DNA of 64,000 bases from Phytophthora sp. 'mugwort'. Lineage: Eukaryota > Oomycota > Peronosporomycetes > Peronosporales > Peronosporaceae. Both the position numbers and the translations under genes were made by a program. How positions within the stretch are numbered: the stretch's first letter is position 1; each line of letters starts with the position of its first letter. The notes beneath the pieces were generated by a model. It did no database searches and was not told the DNA's origin. It saw nothing but the letters and a program-made list of their open reading frames with translations. The DNA lies in NCBI GenBank assembly GCA_033558025.1, contig JAUCEF010000001.1, positions 1,054,001-1,118,000 on the forward strand, in the 5' to 3' direction. This document shows, one piece after another, positions 19,371 to 31,266 of the stretch.

Positions 19371-20420
19371 CCACATGCTGGCAATATGTCACCGCATCTG
19401 TGCCTCCCATAAGCACGGGGGGGGGGGTAAGAATGCCTCCATGGATTATTATCGAAAACAACTCCTGCGAATCGGGATGAAGCGGCAGCTGCCAATACCC
19501 TCGGAACCAGTCGAGGGTAAAGTAACAAGACGTATCTTCGCCCAAACCGAGGGCAGACTCCAGTATTGGCATTGGCCATTGTATCGGCTCCTTGTGCTCA
19601 TTGAAGGATCTGGTGTCCACGGTCATACGATACGTCCCTGGATCACGTTTAGCGACAACGCTTGGATGCGATGCCCAACGCCTGAAGGGTTGATGTAGGC
19701 AAGTCCGCTATTAAGCAACTCCTGAACATGTTGGTCCAGATATTCCATATGAGCGGGCGGGTAACGGCGCGCATTGCTCCGAACCGATGTTGCTATGTCT
19801 CGCACGTGCACTCGCACAGGCTCCACTCGCACCGGGGAATCGTTCCCGAAAACGACGCGAAACACGTCACGGTAATCTAGAAGAAGAGCTTACAGGCGTG
19901 CGACTTGATCCGGTGGGAGACTGGCCGCGTCGTTTCAGCCACTCGTTCTGCCGGAATTTCCCCCACCAGCTCCGCTGCATTAGCTGGTGCCACCTCTGGG
20001 GTCGTTGCTCTCCAAGTAGCATCTGTGTCCTGTAGCGCGCGGATGTTGTCCTGGGTCGCCACCGAGATATCGACTAGGTCATATTCCTACGGCGGGTCAC
20101 ACGCCCGAGACATAGGCATCGACCGAATATCTCAGCCGCTTCAATACAGATCGAGAAAGCACCAATGACGTTTTCTCTTCTTCTTGCTCAAAACTACACG
20201 CTGGTGGCTGGAGCAAAAGGAGTGGCCCTGCAGTCGTCCGGGTCTGGATAGCCTAGACGCACCAACTGTGTCACTTCAAAACAGCTACCATCGAGTGTAG
20301 ACAGCTTATGGGGTGTTGGCGCTACGGTGCAGACACTAATGCCTTATTCCTGGAGTCGTTTGACGATTTCATGACTCACCCATGTTAACATAATCACCCG
20401 AGTCAAGCAGCACATGCTCC
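19333..20420 (-). pseudogene. Gypsy protease and RT N-terminal part
   Basis: Protease: VLLDSGD near 20410-20390 gives the aspartic DSG active site, followed by KLSTLDGSCFEVTQLVRL. RT: 19865-19640 holds the pre-catalytic segment (MEYLDQHVQELLNSGL with YINPSGVGHR). At 19620-19370 it continues with TVDTRSFNEHKEPIQWPMP, YFTLDWFRGYWQLPLH and a truncated GGTDAVTYCQ block, where the repeat insertion begins. A G-run at 19416-19425 shifts the frame. Confidence 0.8.
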
Positions 20421-20439
20421 AGATCGATTGCGTTGTCGA

Positions 20440-21676
20440 CGCGAGCGACACAGACACTCCCTGCTTCGAGGGGTACTTCGGCAAGCTGAAGGCTGGAATT
20501 GGTTGAACGGGAGCAGACGGAGGGACCGAACGCTGTCCTGTTGGTCTTCCAGCTTTCTTCTCACGCCATTCACGGTGAAGAGATTCCACCGTACCAAGAG
20601 CAGCTTGCGAGCAGTCTTAACACGGTGAGCTTCACTGCCACACTTTAGACAGGTGCGCTTGCATCCTGTAGCTGTCCGCCTCGTTCTGGCATCGGCTAAT
20701 TTCGTGGGCAAGTTCGTCTCCAACTTCTTGTCATTGTGTCTCTGATTCCCATTAGGCTATCTGATGGTGGCTCACACTGCAGATATACCTTGCAGCTCGT
20801 CCGCAGTCAGGTGACAAAGGCTACGACGCTTTTAGGCAGCGGTTTATTCCACTCACGCGCCATCTCGTTTCTCTCACTGTCCGTTTAAATGGCTCGGGGG
20901 CTAAGGCGTCGACCAGGTAGTTAACAACCTTTTTAGGTTCACCCTCCACCAGCTACTCAATGGTTTTATGTTCGAGAATCTGGTATTTCGTGGGCCGGTT
21001 TCGAAACTTGGCGTCTGCGTCTGTCAAGACGACATCCATGCGGAGCTTGTTTTTCACCAATGTGTTAGTCTTGTCAAAGCTCAGCTCCTCAATGATTCGC
21101 CCTCCCCAGAAGTAATCATCCAATCAGCCTCGGTAATGGTGTCGAGTGGTTTGCAGATATCAGACATGGCAATCAGGCGATGCCGCTCGTCCTCCACACA
21201 CGCACCAACCGGCATCCGGAGTGGCCGGGGGAAAGCCGTTTCGAGGGCCCTGAGTTGGCGGCAGCTAGCACCGTAGTTCTTCATGAAGATTTGCTTCTCG
21301 TGCGACGTTAAGCCTCGAAAGGTTGGCGGGGTCGGGAGTGTCGGCATGGTCTGAACGTGCTTGCTCCGTGGAAGCTCCGATGGATTAACCTTGTCGTCAT
21401 TCGTCGCCTCGCCACTCCCATCCTCCATATCCACATCTGCGTCCCCACCGTACTCCCGCGAGGCATAGCGAATGACCCGCCAGCGTCGTTGCTGCGGGAC
21501 CAAGAGCGACGAAAGCGATCTCCTTGCCTTGCTGCCGTTTGAGGAAACGCCGTGTCTACGTCCCCCGGCTTTTCTTCCGTCGTATCATCGAGTTGGCGTG
21601 CCGGAGCCGTCTCTTGATCGCCGATGGTAAATCCCACCATGGCGCTCGTGGAGGGTCGGCTAGCACAGTCGATCAA
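20440..21676 (-). pseudogene. Gypsy gag remnant
   Basis: At 21340-21081 is a gag capsid start (TPPTFRGLTSHEKQIFMKNY and MPVGACVEDERHRLIAMSD). At 21075-20830 are RNRPTKYQILEHKTIE and KKVVNYLVDALAP, typical of oomycete gypsy gag. Near 20660-20630 is a CLKCGSEAHRVKT zinc knuckle that lacks its final cysteine. In-frame stops and frameshifts break it. The N-terminal region overlaps G-rich tandem repeats. Confidence 0.75.
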
Positions 21677-21860
21677 GGCCGTCGGTCCTCACTCCGACGT
21701 CGGCTTGCACGGTCGGTTAGGGGTGTCGTCTTCGAGCTGACATCGACTTGCACAGTCGATCGGGCGGGGGGGGGGGGGTCGGGCATCGCGGCCAACGGCT
21801 TGCACAGTCGATCGGGCGGGGGGGGGGGGGGGGGTCGGGCATCGCGGCCAACGGCTTGCT
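21660..21860. repeat. G-rich tandem repeat
   Basis: Two adjacent units of about 60-65 bp share cttgcacagtcgatcgggc, a long G run, and tcgggcatcgcggccaacgg. A more divergent unit precedes them. The G runs differ in length between units (about 13 and 18), indicating slippage. Confidence 0.8.
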
Positions 21861-21909
21861 CAGCAGGTTGCTTTCACAACAGGCTTTCATTACACATTAC
21901 TAAAGCTAG

Positions 21910-22165
21910 TTTGATCTGCGCCCCCATGTTCGCGGCCGTAAATCCGAGTCGTACGAAGTAAATGCAAGACAGATTGATAAAATGAATTGCTACCTTGCGC
22001 TCACTAGCCCGTCAGCGTCTCCTGCAGGCCACGATCCTTGACTACAAGAGAACTTGTACAGTTAGCCTTGGAGCCAGGACTCGGATCTCACACCTGAGCT
22101 TCCAGAGCTGAGATCCTTCAGATGCTCATCATCTGGGGGACAATCACTGGCAGAAGCCAGACAGG
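21910..22165 (-). repeat. LTR-like repeat (5' copy)
   Basis: Direct-orientation partner of 14757-15015, sharing aaatccgagtcgtacgaagt, gaattgctaccttgcgctcac and the tcatctgggggacaatcac block. It lies just upstream of gag on the minus strand, where a 5' LTR belongs. Confidence 0.65.
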
Positions 22166-22169
22166 AAGC

Positions 22170-24075
22170 AGTCGTCGCCAATAATTGGTCGGCCCTCGGA
22201 GTTTTTGCGCTGTTCCTAATTTGTCATAGAGGGCGACATGAGTGCTTTAATAGCTCTCGAAGGCATCAGTGCTCAGTACATTTCTACCTGCTATGGTCTG
22301 CTATGCAGATGTGGGAACCCAGAAATGGCAGAGCGAGAAAATGCCGGATGCTGATGATGCGGATGCCTACGAGTCCACACTTTTTCAACGAGTTGATATC
22401 AGAACCATTCTCTTGTGTCACTTAACCGATTCGGTATGATCCGGTCCAACTTGATCGTGATGACCGTCTGTTGCTATTTCTCTAACCCGATCTATGTTTT
22501 TTTGTGTTCTGATGAGGTGGGGAATCTTGGGTTTACGAGCCATATTTTCGATTATCTGTATTTTTAGAGTTACAACTTGAAACCCCTTCACTTCGCCTCC
22601 CTGCGTTAATTTGCCACTGGCCAGGCTAGATAATGGCCTTACTAAATAGTTACTTCGTAGGAAGACGATAAACGACATCCTGGGTGCCGGAGGGCACCGA
22701 GTTAGGTTCTAGCTGAAACTGTTTTGTGATAGGAGTGATATCGAGAGTTTTACATGTGTCGTGAGCTCTTTCGATCGGAAATGGGTTTGACGCGTAAAAT
22801 CTTATGTAGCCATCGAGTTGGCGCTCGACAGCCCCAACTTATCTCAGTATCATCGCGGCAAAGTGATACCACCCAACTGAAGCAGTGTGGAGGCTATCTG
22901 GACTATACGACGACTAAGCCGAGCCGTTGCACGAAGGCAACAACCCCGCCAAGCCAATAACTCGATAAGCGACGGCCAACAATAGCCCAGCATACCAAGT
23001 ATAGTTGAGTGGTGATGATCATAGCAACTTATTATGCAATCCGTTCCACGATAGCATGAAAGGTTTTGGAGCTGCAAACTTGGAAAAGAGATTTTTTTAC
23101 GTTCACTGGGACATTGCCAATTCTTTTTATTGTGTCATGGGAACTATCAAAATGCTGTTGTCGGCTGGAAGTAAATTTACCTCACGGACAATTGTCGCGG
23201 TGAAGAAGCTAGTGGGAATGCGACCGTGAGTTTTTTCAGCATCGACGGTGGTATTGTATTAACTGATGACTTAAACGCTGAGTTACAACTACAACTCATA
23301 ATCGGCTTTCATAATACATGTGCGATTTTAGGCACAAGTTACTGCACCGAACTCGTTGGGGGAAATTAATGCATATATAAAATACATCTTGCATCCGACA
23401 GAATGTCCTACAACGGCAGGACAATTTGAAGAATACTGTACCTCATTTAAGGACGACATGTAAAACACTTTACAATAAAAGAAGGACCCTGAGGAAGGAC
23501 GTATTAACATCTAATAAAGCGGATTTATTAACGCTAAACGAGAGAAACAGAAGAAGTTACACATCTATCGTTGATGTTTGGGGAGCTTGAGGTGCGTGTA
23601 ATCATCTGGAACGGAAAGTGTCACGGAGCCCGCATGCCCGACGATGTATCGCGATGTCGTACAACAATCATCTGAAGGTGTCGACCTTCCGCCTCTTTAT
23701 CGAGCTCGGCAAGCTGAAACGATGCGTGTCGGTTAAGATCCGTGTGCGGAGCACGCGGGCTTAAACCCATGACCAAGCATGGTTACATATCGCTTAGCTT
23801 AAGGTTCTGTCACCATTCTTAGGGTCGTTTGGATGTTTAGCAGGGCGATAGGATAGCATGCGAAACAAATTTTACTTTGGTGTCTAACAGGCAGGGACAC
23901 CCGCACCTTTGCAAGACGGTAGGAGGTTCTTCTCAGAGGTGTCGCTCGATGGAAATGTCAAATTTAAATTAAGAATAGTTCGTTAAGGACGAGTGTAAAT
24001 GCGTTTCTTGAACTAGAGGATTAGGCTGGTAGTGCCGTTTTTTTTCAGGTGTGATGGAGGTGGTTATGACTGTGA
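22170..24075. other. Region without a recognisable gene
   Basis: Short open frames only. A minus-strand frame at 22418-22678 and a plus-strand one at 23005-23229 have no recognisable domain. Near 23340-23470 a plus frame reads AYIKYILHPTECPTTAGQFE and looks coding-like but isolated. No RNA gene was identified. Confidence 0.4.
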
Positions 24076-24561
24076 TTAAAAGAGGTGGTAAACGAAAAAC
24101 CTAGCAGGTAAAGGTGTCGTTGGAATTATCCGTGGAGCAACGTGACCTTTACGTCCTGGAGCGACAGCTGTGAACCAGGCCTTCAGATGGATGGAGCGGG
24201 AAAGCGCGGGTTCGTGCAGAACAACGGAACCGATCCCAATGTTCAGAGAGCGCACGCCCATGTAGTCTAAGATCTGGTCGCGGGTGATCAGAATCAGACG
24301 GTCTTTTAGATATATCTCTTTCTGTAACAGTCTGCGCCAGGCGGTACATCAAATCTCAGCTTCGGAGTCGTCAACGAACAGGAATTCGCGCTTTGGGGTC
24401 TCGATACCTTTGCGCCTTTGCGTGTGGTGATAGACCTTTGGGGGACAGTGTTCAAGATAACACCGTGAATGGTAGGAGTAGCACCAGGGCTTGAGTCGGC
24501 GGTCAGCTAGAGGCATGAGCTGAAAAGCAAGTTCAGGGAAAATCACCGTGTTGTCGTGCAC
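24076..24561 (-). pseudogene. Coding remnant of unknown family
   Basis: Two minus frames have protein-like composition. At 24561-24360 one reads VIFPELAFQLMPLADRRLK and WCYSYHSRCYLEHCPPKVYH. At about 24330-24080 another reads YLKDRLILITRDQILDYMGV and SIHLKAWFTAVAPGRKGHV. A frame change between them shows decay. I do not recognise the family. The Cys/His content could reflect a zinc-binding module. Confidence 0.3.
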
Positions 24562-26880
24562 TGGGAGGACGTCGGCGTCTGCGCCAAACGAAAGTTCGAC
24601 AGGAGTTCCAGGTGGACGCCAATACGATCCGGATCTCGGCCGCGTCGCTCTTCAACTTGTTGAAGCCCTCGTGGGCGATCGATCGGCGGCTGGAGCGCCC
24701 AAGATCAAGACCGAGCACAGCTCGGCGATCGAGGCCAAGGCTGGATACGTCTCGCCGCCCGACACCAAGGCGGCTTACGCCAGGTCTCCGGAGTACCACT
24801 CAAGTTCATCGCAGTACGCGTCGGCTACGTCAGAAGTCGGATCCAGCAGCTCATTAGCGCCGCAACGGATGTCGCTTGGATCAATCGGTGCCGCAATGCT
24901 GCAGTCACGTTCTGGGAGCACTCTGAAAGATAAGATCCCGGCTCCGCGTCCGGCGAGACCGTCGCAAGCCCGAATCCGGTCAGCGGATCCGGTCCAAGAA
25001 CCGACAAATAGTCTGGAAACGTACTTTCAAGCGGTTATGGCACGTTTCCGGAACGAACGTCAAGAGGCCAGGGCTCCGCGACCGGCTCCGTCCCCATGCG
25101 GTCCGGGATCGCAGGACGTCGACATGGAATCGGTGGGATCGCAAGAGCACCACCCCGAGCACTGCGAATATGACCCTGACGATCTCGACATGGGATCCAC
25201 GAGACCCACGGCTATGACAGCGGCAGCAGTCGTTCCGACGGGATCATCGACGGTTCAACGCGTCAACATATCGGCCATCTCGGATCTGCATGAATTCGCA
25301 GGCAAGGATCATGACGAAGAGCGTGCGCGAGGGTGAATCAGCAAAGTCAAGTCTGCATTCACGAGATAAAGCTACAGACGAAGAGAAATGCCTTACCTTC
25401 GCGGATCGGCTTACCGGATCCGCGAGGAACTGGACAGGCAGCTGAGTCGATCCACGCGGACCAAGTCGAGTGACTTGCTAAAGGAGCTTCCAGACGCAGT
25501 AGTGCGGATTGGGAGTGTCAGTAGTATGGCAATAGTACCACGCACGAAAGCGCGCAAAGGAGACGCCCCTGGAGTATATCTGCACCGCCTTAACGTCGCA
25601 GGCATGCGCACGGCTGAAGTTCAAGGACGGCGACGCGAAGGCCCGTCGCGAGCACGTGGAACACTTCATCGAGACTCTTGGCGATTCGGATCAGCTTTAC
25701 ACTGCTACGCTTGGCCGACGCGGATCTGCTGGAGGACGTGCAGCGCGCGCTCGCGCGCACTGTCGCGGCAAAAGAAATCGACCGGATCCAGCAAGTACTG
25801 ATCCAAGCCAAGTGCACCATCAACAGCGCCAACCCGCACTGTACGCGCTATCAAGATCCCCACTCCGTATCCGGGTTTGGAACGGACTCTGAGGAGTCAG
25901 GATCCGAAGGCAGACTGCGCCAAGCGTACGTGGCGGCGGCAAGTGACCAGTCTCAGGCGGTTGCAGCAGCGGATCCGCCAAAAGCACTGGATCCTGGTCG
26001 CTCGAACGATGCGCCAGAAGATCCTCAACAGCAGAATCACTGTCCGCGTTTCGGCAGAGACGGCCAGACGCGCTGCTCGCACTGTGGATCACGTCAGCAC
26101 TCGGAGCTTGGGTGTTGGAATCACCTGATCTGTCAGAAGTGTGGCAAGAGAGGACATCCGTCAGATCGGTGTTTCTTCGTGTATCGTGGCTGTGGCGAAC
26201 TTCACGATCACGGCAAGTGCCAGATGGAAGAGTTCCACAACTTCATCCGTCAGTGTTCGACCCCAGCAAGCATTCGGGACTACTACCTGAGGCTGCTGAG
26301 AAGATGTTAAACTAGGATGCTCGCCGGTTTTGAACCCGGTACGAGACGAGCGTTCTAACTCAATCATCTATGCATTTGTGGAGAAGAAGCCGAAGGATCA
26401 GGTTAGCGCACCGCGAGCTGATCTGTTTGGTTATGCATATGAACTTCGTATGAAACGTACGGCTATGGTTGCAAGTCTTCGGCCTGTTGACGACTACCAA
26501 CGATCCGAGGTCACGATGACTTTGGATCTGGGGTCAGGCGAGTCGCGCGGATACTGGAAGTACCATGTCCCCGGCAAACACTTCAAACAAGCGAAAGCGA
26601 ACAGCAAGATCAACAACGTTAAGGCTGTGGCACTTCTTGACTCAGGATCCGAGGTGTCGATTATCGACGCCACCTTTGCTCGTAAGGTAGGATGCCATAT
26701 CGACATAAGTTAGAGTCAAGAATGCCTCGGAATTGGCGAAAAGCTGTATGCCGCGGAAAGACGCACACGGATCAAGCTTACCTTGGCGGGATCCTTGGTG
26801 TACTTCTACGACGTCTGGGTTGGAGACAATCTGTCGCCGGACTACCACGCTATCCTTGTCATGAACTTCATGGTCCCGGC
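24548..26880 (+). pseudogene. Gypsy gag-protease remnant
   Basis: The first open part (24548-25336) is a Pro/Ser/Arg-rich gag leader ending with NISAISDLHEFAGKDHDEER. At 25680-26310 the gag C-terminus carries two zinc-knuckle-like modules, CSHCGSRQHSELGC and CQKCGKRGHPSDRC. At 26330-26880 is an aspartic protease with VALLDSGSEVSIID, ending in HAILVMNFMVPARIR. Frame changes at about 25330 and 25680 and a stop at 26310 separate the pieces. The protease stops at the tandem repeat where orientation reverses. Confidence 0.8.
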
Positions 26881-26882
26881 TA

Positions 26883-26947
26883 GGATCCGGGATCTCGGCG
26901 ACGGATCCGGGATCTCGGCGACGGATCCGGGATCTCGGCGACGGATC
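26883..26947 (+). repeat. 20-bp tandem repeat at an orientation breakpoint
   Basis: Three and a quarter copies of ggatccgggatctcggcgac, perfect between copies, lie exactly between the plus-strand protease and the minus-strand integrase end. Confidence 0.95.
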
Positions 26948-26949
26948 CT

Positions 26950-29900
26950 TGTGCCTGCCGTCGCTCGCACCGAAGCGTCGGAACACACATTTCTCGTAGG
27001 ATTCCGCGATCGTTTTTCTGTCCGGGACGCACTCGCCGTGGCGATGATGTAACCGGTGAACAGATCCACCCAGATGAGGAGTTCCATGTGGCCCTTGTAC
27101 GACTTACGCAGCGAGGGGATGTGATCCATCGCTATGGTCTGGAAAGGGTATGTGGCCTGGATATTGCCGGGTGACCCACCGCGTAAGGTCGGTCGTCCCT
27201 TGCCAGTCTCGCAATCCACGCATTCACCTACGACCCGCGGTACGCTCCTGAGAGTCCACGCCAATAGAAGTGATCCCGGATCCGCTGATATGTTCGGCTG
27301 ATTCCCCGATGACCCCCTCCAGACTGACGTGGTAGTGATGCAGCAGATCCTCGTGCAGCGGATCGGGCACAACCTGACGAAGCAGCCCGTCCCTCTCTTC
27401 CTCCGCCTTCGCAGACGGCGGGCAGTAGTAGAGTGGATCATGTTCGTCCATCTCATAGTCAGCAACCACGTTGCTGCACACCCGAGCTTCGTCTTTTTCC
27501 AGTTTCTTCACATCCCCTTGAAGGTACTTCTTGAGATTCATGATCCACTTTTCTTCGTCCTGAGCTTGTCGCATCCGATCCTCTCTTAGCTGGCGGACCG
27601 CCCCTTCGTGCAGCACGCTGCGGCTGGTGACCTTCAGGCGGGATCTAGTGGCCATGGCTGCGATGCGAAGCGTAGCGTTCTCGGCACCTGTGGTCAGGAT
27701 CTCGGGTAGACGATTTAGCGTCACAAGAACCTTCCGTGTCTGGTCGTTCGGCACCTCTGTACCTGCTTTCCGCTGTAACGCCGCACTCGCCAGACTATCT
27801 GCGCTGGCGTTCCTTGCTCGCTTGACATGAAGCAGGTCGTGATCCGGCCAGGCTCTCAGACGATGTAGAGCCCGTTGCCGCAACAACGTCAACGCGGGAG
27901 CTTTGCAATCGATCTCGCCCTTCATCTGTCGGATCACTAAATTGAAGTCTCCACAGATCACCAAACGTCCTCGATCCAGTCCTTCTAGCAGATCAAACAT
28001 ACCAACAGTCCACCGTATTCCGCCTCGTTGACCGTCATGTATTCGTCCCGTACTGACCCCGCCTTGACCACCGCCACTCAGTCAACTTCCACACGATAGC
28101 GCTGAAGGCGCCTCCGCCACACGCTTGACTCAAGCGGATCCATCGAAACTAGCGATCAGGAGTTCCTCGTTGGGCTTCACTGTAGGGATCGAAGTCTGTA
28201 CTGCTCGACGGGGCTTTTCCGCGGTGCAATTGCTACCTGTGCCTGATCCACTATCGATCATGGCGTCACACACGCAGCCAGCGATCCCAAGATCTCATCC
28301 TCGCTTTCGTGAACTTCGTGATCCCCAATGGCCAGCGCGATAGCAGCGCGACCCATTGTCCGATCCGCCCTTGGAACGCTGCAGCATGGAACAGCCAAGC
28401 CAACGTCGAGTGCCGCGTCAAGATCTTGAGTGATCTGCCGACCGGCATCGAAGAACCCAGATCCAGCACACGCAGCAGCGCTGGCACTTCCTTCTCCACG
28501 ACGCCGTAGTTCAATTCGTTCGACTTAAACGTGCGGCTCGTGAACATCACGGGCAAGTTTGTGCCGTCGTGATCCTGCACGAGGGAGGCGGACACTGTCC
28601 GCTCGCTGGCATAAACGATCAGCATAGGCTGTTTCTCCGGATCGAACTGTCGGAGGATCGGGGACATCGCGATCTTGTTCTTCAGTGTGGAGAACGCTGC
28701 TCTAGCTCGGATCCACTTCGGCTCTGATGCCTCCGGATCCTGATCGATCTGGGGTTCCCCGCCTTCGAGGATCTCTCGGCCGATCTTCCATTCGTCGACA
28801 GCGATCTCGCTCTCAGCACGCATCGCGGCGAAATCCACTTCTCGCAGCTCGTGCAACACCGACGCGTACACCGCCATGACTTCAGTGAAGCGTCCGTAGT
28901 AATTCAGGCTACCCAAAAACGACTGCATAGACCGTAGAGATCTCAGGAATGGCAGATCCACCAGCGCTCTGAGATCCTTCGGATGAGCCTCCGGGCCTTC
29001 GACGGATACACGATGTCCGAGATAATCTACCTTCTTCAGTCCCCAGAAGCTCTTTGCGACACTGATCGAGATATTCCACTTGTCACATGCGTCAAGCAGG
29101 AGCTTCACGCGTTTGCACAAATGATCCCAGGATCCGGCCGTAGCAATATGTCATCGATGTAGGATCGACGCCCCAATGCGGAAGATTCACCTACTTCCTC
29201 CGGATATCCTCCTTCGAAGGTGTCCGTTGAGGATCCTCGATCTGCTACTGGTGTGAACCGCAATAAGCCGTACAGAGCGTTGTCGATCAGCCTCTGGCAT
29301 ATCTGTGGGGTGTTCTTCAATCCAAACAGCATGCGGTTCCACTCGAACAGGCCAAACGGCGTGGTGAATGCCGAGATGGCATGAGCGCGATCTGTCATAA
29401 ATACACCCAGAAGCCGCTCGCATATCCAGCGAGCAATACCACAGCACCTTGTCTAGATCCTCAAGCAGATCGTTGCTTAGGGCTATCGGGTAGACCATCA
29501 GCTTGGTGAGACCGTTGACCAGGCGGTAATCAATACACAACCTTGTGTCCAGACCATTCTTCTTGATGATCACCACGATTGGTGATGCCCGAGGAGACGC
29601 TGAGTGTCGTATGAACTTGTGGCCGATAGCGGTCCCTTGAACAGATCCGATACCTTCTCGCGGAACTGGGGGCGATCTGTCGTATACGTCGTGTGATTGG
29701 GGTGGCCTTTCCAACGTCGATGTCGCACACCACGCCTACAGCCGCAGGAGGCAGCGCGTTGTTTGCCGATCAGTAAGTGCTGGTAAGACCAGATAATGTC
29801 CCGCAGCTGACGGATCTCCTCCTCTGTTTTCACCTCAGGACCCCCCACTTGCAGATCCTCGATCCGCACCTTGACGGTGGTGGGTGCTACCTCTGGCAGC

Positions 29901-31266
29901 ACAGCCAGCTCGCTTTGCACTTCTTCGGATGCAGCGTGCCTCCGTCCTGGTATCAGATCTCGGGATCCTGGACTGGATCCTCCTTCGAGTCGTCATGTAT
30001 CTTGGTGCCACCGCCCAGATCCGTTCTTGCCGCTTCCGTCGGGCGATCCTCCGCGAGTCCTTGACTCGGGGCTCGGGCTTGTCCGCGGGATCTTCGATTG
30101 GAAGCCGTGTGGCTTGATCCAACATCTCCGACGGGAGATCCACTTCCAGAAGGTCATCTGACTCCAGCACGTCGATCAACGGCGATTGCTCAGCCCCCAA
30201 GCTTCTGTCGGCTTCGTGAGCGGCACCATTCGCTTCGTCTTCTCCTGGCGCAACTGTCCCACCAGGCCCGAGCGCGCAACTCCATTTGGGACCTTCGCTA
30301 GGCGAGGCGCCCTTCGCGCGGCTCTCGCGGCACGCATTGCGGCCGTCGGGCACTGCGGCCCCGTCCTGGTACAGGGCCTGGCGACTGGTCGCCTGATCGC
30401 CTTATCTTCCCCACCGAAAAATCATCGACACGCGTCGCGACAGTGAGTCTGTCGGCGGTTCGATCTCGGGATCCCAGCCTCGGGCGGGGTCGTGCGAGGT
30501 CTCATTTTGACCGCTCTCATTTTGACAGCCGTCGTCGGGCGCGTCTACCGCACCCTTTCGTGCCACCGAGGCGTCTCTTGAGCCTCCGTCAGATATCGCG
30601 ACCTTCGCGCCGATTGTCCATCCCCCGTGCACGTCACCGATACCGGGTGCACGAGACGGGGCGTGATTACGCTGATGTCTCAAATCAGGTGTCGCACCGT
30701 TCTGTCCCTGACTGGCATTCAGAGGGAGGTCACCGCCACCCTGTACGTCTGTTGGCGCTCGGCCACACGTCCTGTGGATTCAGATGCCTTCGGTCGCGGC
30801 AGGATCCTGGTCGGCGGGTCGTACTCCACTCGATCAACTGCGGGCTCCAGATCTGGCGCTGGCGGCGCGGCTGCTATGGCGGATGCCGCACCCGTAGTGG
30901 CTTCCCACGCCAGGGTTTGCCACTCGGCGTAGCGCCGGGATCCTACAGAGACGAAGCTGGGTTGGCGAGGAATATGATCCCCGGCCAGCCATAGTCCGAT
31001 CTGTACGTCCCTGTTCAAGATCAGCTTCGTGTCGCCCAGGTTCGTGAGATGATCCAGCCTGGGCCTTTAACCAGGGTGGGCACCCAGCGCTCACCGCGAA
31101 CTACCACAGCTTCCATTGTCAGACACACGGATCCGCAGCGGGAGCCCATGGACTCTGCGACGCCCCCCGTCAGATGCTCGCCCACGAACACCGGGCGGGC
31201 TCTGTCGTCGAAGATCTGTAGGCGCCCCTGCAGCATGACTTGCACCTCGTCAAGCCAAAGCTAGAA
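26950..31266 (-). pseudogene. Gypsy pol remnant: linker, RT, RNase H, integrase
   Basis: Read right to left. The linker has EVQVMLQGRLQIFDD, VVRGERWVPTLVKGPG and SFVSVGSRRYAEWQ (31260-30900), followed by a Pro/Arg-rich spacer. RT has GLDTRLCIDYRLVNGLTK (about 29550-29500), FGLFEWNRMLFGLKNTPQ and the catalytic SYIDDILLRP near 29165, then VDYLGHRVSVEGPEAHP. RNase H has RLVICGDFNLVIRQMKGEI and NASADSLASAAL (27960-27780). The integrase zinc region has LLHHYHVSLEG, and the core has FQTIAMDHIPSLRKSYKGH and ELLIWVDLFTGYIIA (27150-27050). It is cut off after FRRFGAS. Many frames remain long, but stops and shifts make it non-functional. Confidence 0.85.

Larger units (their letters stand above)
14757..22165 (-). 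mobile_element. Ty3/gypsy chromodomain retrotransposon, internally inverted and interrupted
   Basis: Reading right to left on the minus strand: LTR-like repeat (22165-21910), gag (21676-20440), protease (about 20420-20200), RT (19865-19370), RT resumed (17560-17100), first half of RNase H (17082-16915). The rest (RNase H second half, integrase, chromodomain) is on the plus strand at 15119-16949, and a second LTR-like repeat closes the element at 15015-14757. Both LTR-like repeats have the same orientation. The simplest reading is one element with an inversion of about 1.9 kb and a foreign insertion of about 1.8 kb. All reading frames are damaged. Confidence 0.75.
24548..31266. mobile_element. 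Ty3/gypsy element with head and pol in opposite orientations
   Basis: Gag and protease run on the plus strand to 26880. From 31266 down to about 26950 the minus strand runs in order: protease-RT linker, RT, RNase H, integrase. The two blocks meet at a 20-bp tandem repeat. The linker at the far right is what should follow the protease, so the layout fits one element whose pol was inverted, with loss of the integrase end. Two inserted elements meeting tail to tail is the alternative. GGATCC and GATC words are frequent throughout. No LTRs were recognised. Confidence 0.7.
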
